This document shows, piece by piece, positions 33,882 to 35,516 of a DNA stretch of 35,516 bases. Source of the stretch: Mongoliibacter sp. GTDB taxonomy: Bacteria; Bacteroidota; Bacteroidia; Cytophagales; Cyclobacteriaceae. Below the pieces are notes generated by a model. That model was not told the DNA's origin, did no database searches, and worked only from the letters and a program-made list of their open reading frames with translations. The stretch covers positions 1 through 35,516 of the forward strand of contig NZ_REBN01000162.1 of assembly GCF_007692705.1 (NCBI RefSeq), read 5' to 3'. The position numbers and the translations under genes were made by a program. How positions within the stretch are numbered: position 1 is the first letter of the stretch; every line of letters starts with the position of its first letter.

Positions 33882-35105
33882 ATGGTTTTTCGAAAAATTA
33901 ACTTTGGAATGATTGCAGCAGTATTGCTGATTGTTGGCGGAGCCATCCTTTCTTCCTGTAACAGACAAACCGGCTATGGCCGAAGAAGCGCAAACAAGCC
34001 TGGAAAGGTCAGTGCTTCAACAGGTGCTGATTTCAGCAAAGAGATCAATGATAGCTCCAAGTTTTTTGTAGCTAAATTTGCAGAACAAAAAATAGGTCCG
34101 AGGTTGAAGTATATTCAGGGTGGCCGTACAGTTCTTGGTTCACAAGAGCAAGATGTCATGGGTTTTAGGGATAACCTGGAAAGAACAGTTACCATTGCTT
34201 CTTTTTATATGGATGAGACTGAAGTGACCAATGTGGATTACAGGGAATTTCTCTTCTACATGGGTAAAAATGTCAGTGCAGATTCCATTCTTAAACTCGA
34301 ACCTAAAGAGCATGTATGGGCTGGAGCCATGAACTACAATGACCTTTATGATACTTATTACTTCAGGTTCCCTGGATTTAATTTTTACCCGGTAGCAGGT
34401 GTTTCCTGGACCCAGGCAAATGCATATTCGAAGTGGAGAACTGAGTTTGTATCCAATATCATCAGAGAGCAAAACAATGTGGATTCTGCGCTTTCCAAAA
34501 GACAATTGATTGAAAGAGGTGTAGCCATTGCAGAATATAGACTTCCAAGTGAAGGTGAGTGGGAATATGCAGCTAAAGCCATGATTGGTACGCAGTATAT
34601 GGACGAGAACCAAGAAAATGGAAGGATTTATCCTTGGGATGGCAGAGGCGTAAGAAACCCTTATAATATTAAGAGAAAAAGCAGACAAGGTGATTTCCTT
34701 GCCAACTTCAAAAGAGGTAGAGGCGATTATGCAGGTATAGCAGGTAGTAAAACCAATGATGGTGAAATCCTTCCTACCAATGTATATGATATGCCTCCAA
34801 ATGATTTTGGACTTTATCATATGGCTGGAAACGTGAATGAGTGGGTAAGCGATGTTTACCGTCCACTTTCCTTCCAGGATTTTGATGACCTCAACCCTTT
34901 GAGACAAGATGGTATATATGATGAGGAAGAGTCTTACACTACCATGTTGATTACAGATGAGTTCAGGGTTTTCAAGGGAGGTTCTTGGAGAGATGTAGCT
35001 TATTGGTTGACTCCAGGAGCAAGAAGATTTACACATCAGGATTCAGCCACAAACCATATTGGTTTTAGATGTGCGATGATATCGATAGGAGCAAAAGGAA
35101 AATAA
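33882..35105 (+). CDS. gldJ: Gliding motility / type IX secretion lipoprotein GldJ
   Basis: A 407-aa lipoprotein: the signal MIAAVLLIVGGAILSSC has a lipobox with Cys26. The rest is a formylglycine-generating-enzyme-like (SUMF1) domain: YIQGGRTVLGS, FYMDETEVTNVDYREFL, FYPVAGVSWTQANAYSKW, YRLPSEGEWEYAA, and NDFGLYHMAGNVNEWVSDVYRP. It ends FKGGSWRDVAYWLTPGARRF. The stretches GRGDYAGIAG and GGSWRDVAYWL are, from memory, close to Flavobacterium GldJ; GldK is the alternative but normally starts a gldKLMN operon. It is shorter than Flavobacterium GldJ (about 560 aa). A single-gene unit with its own promoter and terminator. It would take part in gliding and T9SS assembly. Confidence 0.8.
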   Translation: MVFRKINFGMIAAVLLIVGGAILSSCNRQTGYGRRSANKPGKVSASTGADFSKEINDSSKFFVAKFAEQKIGPRLKYIQGGRTVLGSQEQDVMGFRDNLERTVTIASFYMDETEVTNVDYREFLFYMGKNVSADSILKLEPKEHVWAGAMNYNDLYDTYYFRFPGFNFYPVAGVSWTQANAYSKWRTEFVSNIIREQNNVDSALSKRQLIERGVAIAEYRLPSEGEWEYAAKAMIGTQYMDENQENGRIYPWDGRGVRNPYNIKRKSRQGDFLANFKRGRGDYAGIAGSKTNDGEILPTNVYDMPPNDFGLYHMAGNVNEWVSDVYRPLSFQDFDDLNPLRQDGIYDEEESYTTMLITDEFRVFKGGSWRDVAYWLTPGARRFTHQDSATNHIGFRCAMISIGAKGK

Positions 35106-35132
35106 TCAGTTGATTATAATTGTATAAGGAAG

Positions 35133-35159
35133 AGGAAGCCCAAAAGGCTTCCTTTTTTT
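35133..35159 (+). terminator. Intrinsic terminator of gldJ
   Basis: An 8-bp stem (AGGAAGCC / GGCTTCCT, arms 35133-35140 and 35146-35153) with loop CAAAA is followed directly by a run of T. It lies 27 nt after the gldJ stop codon. Confidence 0.9.
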
Positions 35160-35461
35160 GTGTTTTGTTCACGCTTAACTTGTCCCGAATCGGGAGACGC
35201 AAAATATTGCAAAAAAGGGTTCACGCGGAGGAAGCAAAGAAGCCAAGGATCGCAAAGAATTTTTAGGAAGGCACTTTAGGTGATTTTTTGATAATTGAGC
35301 TGATTAGTACCCTTAGCCTTTAAAGACTGCAAAGATATCTGCGATAATCAGCGTGATCCACGGGAGAATAAAGTCCCGCTGATATGCGCAGAAGGTAGAG
35401 AGAGTAAAAACCTTTACCTTGTCATGTCGAGCGCAGTGAGACATCTTTAAGGGTGTAGGAT
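35160..35461. repeat. Gene-free stretch of dispersed-repeat-like DNA
   Basis: No ORF is supported here. It contains a hyphenated 13-bp palindrome TCCCGAATCGGGA (35183-35195), copy 1 of the 55-bp direct repeat (35214-35268), and an element with ACGGGAGA and TCCCGC arms (around 35358-35380) that can form a hairpin. The string GTCATGTCGAGCGCAGTGAG lies near 35421. From memory, similar phrases are scattered between genes in Bacteroidota genomes. Confidence 0.6.
35214..35268. repeat. 55-bp direct repeat, copy 1
   Basis: The sequence beginning AAAGGGTTCACGCGGAGG and ending TTTTTAGGA is identical to 35462-35516, 248 bp further on. It contains no coding frame. Confidence 0.9.
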
Positions 35462-35516
35462 AAAGGGTTCACGCGGAGGAAGCAAAGAAGCCAAGGATCG
35501 CAAAGAATTTTTAGGA
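35462..35516. repeat. 55-bp direct repeat, copy 2 (cut by window edge)
   Basis: Identical to 35214-35268 over all visible bases. The repeat reaches the last base of the window, so the repeated unit may be longer than 55 bp and may continue in tandem. Confidence 0.9.

Noticed and set aside
34140-35036. Minus-strand open frame of 298 codons opposite gldJ
   Set aside because: Long but fully antisense to gldJ, which has a lipobox, domain motifs, promoter and terminator.

Overview
The window looks like a chromosome segment from a Bacteroidota bacterium, most likely order Cytophagales (Cyclobacteriaceae-like). Supporting signs are the TTG-N19-TAnnTTTG promoters, weak Shine-Dalgarno sites, a gliding lipoprotein of the GldJ type, the lemA/TPM cluster, an SbsA-type Ig-like lipoprotein, and moderate-to-low GC. 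The taxon is inferred from gene content and promoter style, not from a marker alignment.

Left third (1-10183, all minus strand). A Tat-type cytosine-deaminase-like amidohydrolase runs off the left edge. Next is a complete fatty-acid beta-oxidation block. In transcription order it reads: acyl-CoA synthetase (fadD), terminator, two 14-bp palindromes, MarR-family regulator, fadN (hydroxyacyl-CoA dehydrogenase/enoyl-CoA hydratase), fadA (thiolase), fadE (acyl-CoA dehydrogenase), terminator. The fadN-fadA-fadE order and protein sizes match the fadNAE operon of Bacillus. Both gaps inside this operon hold inverted arrays of a 7-nt repeat that begin at the stop codon of the upstream gene. One of these elements carries a four-helix-bundle (23S rRNA intervening-sequence-protein-like) gene; the other is empty.

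Centre (10184-17650). A 460-bp gene-free stretch carries one perfect and about seven near-perfect DnaA boxes next to AT-rich DNA. About 5 kb to the right, between ybeY and mnmG (gidA), lie a perfect 16-bp parS site and a near-perfect second copy. Together with mnmG this makes a strong case that the window spans the chromosomal origin region. The minus-strand gene run on its right (CMD-family protein, small unknown protein, exodeoxyribonuclease III, RsbW-like ATPase, ybeY, mnmG, methyltransferase, Ig-like lipoprotein) is transcribed toward the putative origin.

Right half (17687-35105). This holds comF, a Tat-type GH5 glycosidase, a lemA-TPM-TPM cluster, a large soluble PAS/GAF histidine kinase, and an aspartyl protease with a PDZ domain, followed by an untracked 48-codon ORF. 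Then come a Fur-family regulator, a small SRPBCC-like protein, hflK-hflC, a cytochrome oxidase subunit III-like protein, mfd with a TTG start, and gldJ. The right edge (35160-35516) is gene-free and made of dispersed-repeat DNA, including a 55-bp sequence present twice 248 bp apart.

I see no phage, CRISPR array, tRNA, rRNA or transposase. The most notable items are the origin/parS region, the heptad-bounded elements in the fad operon, and the twin palindromic operator.
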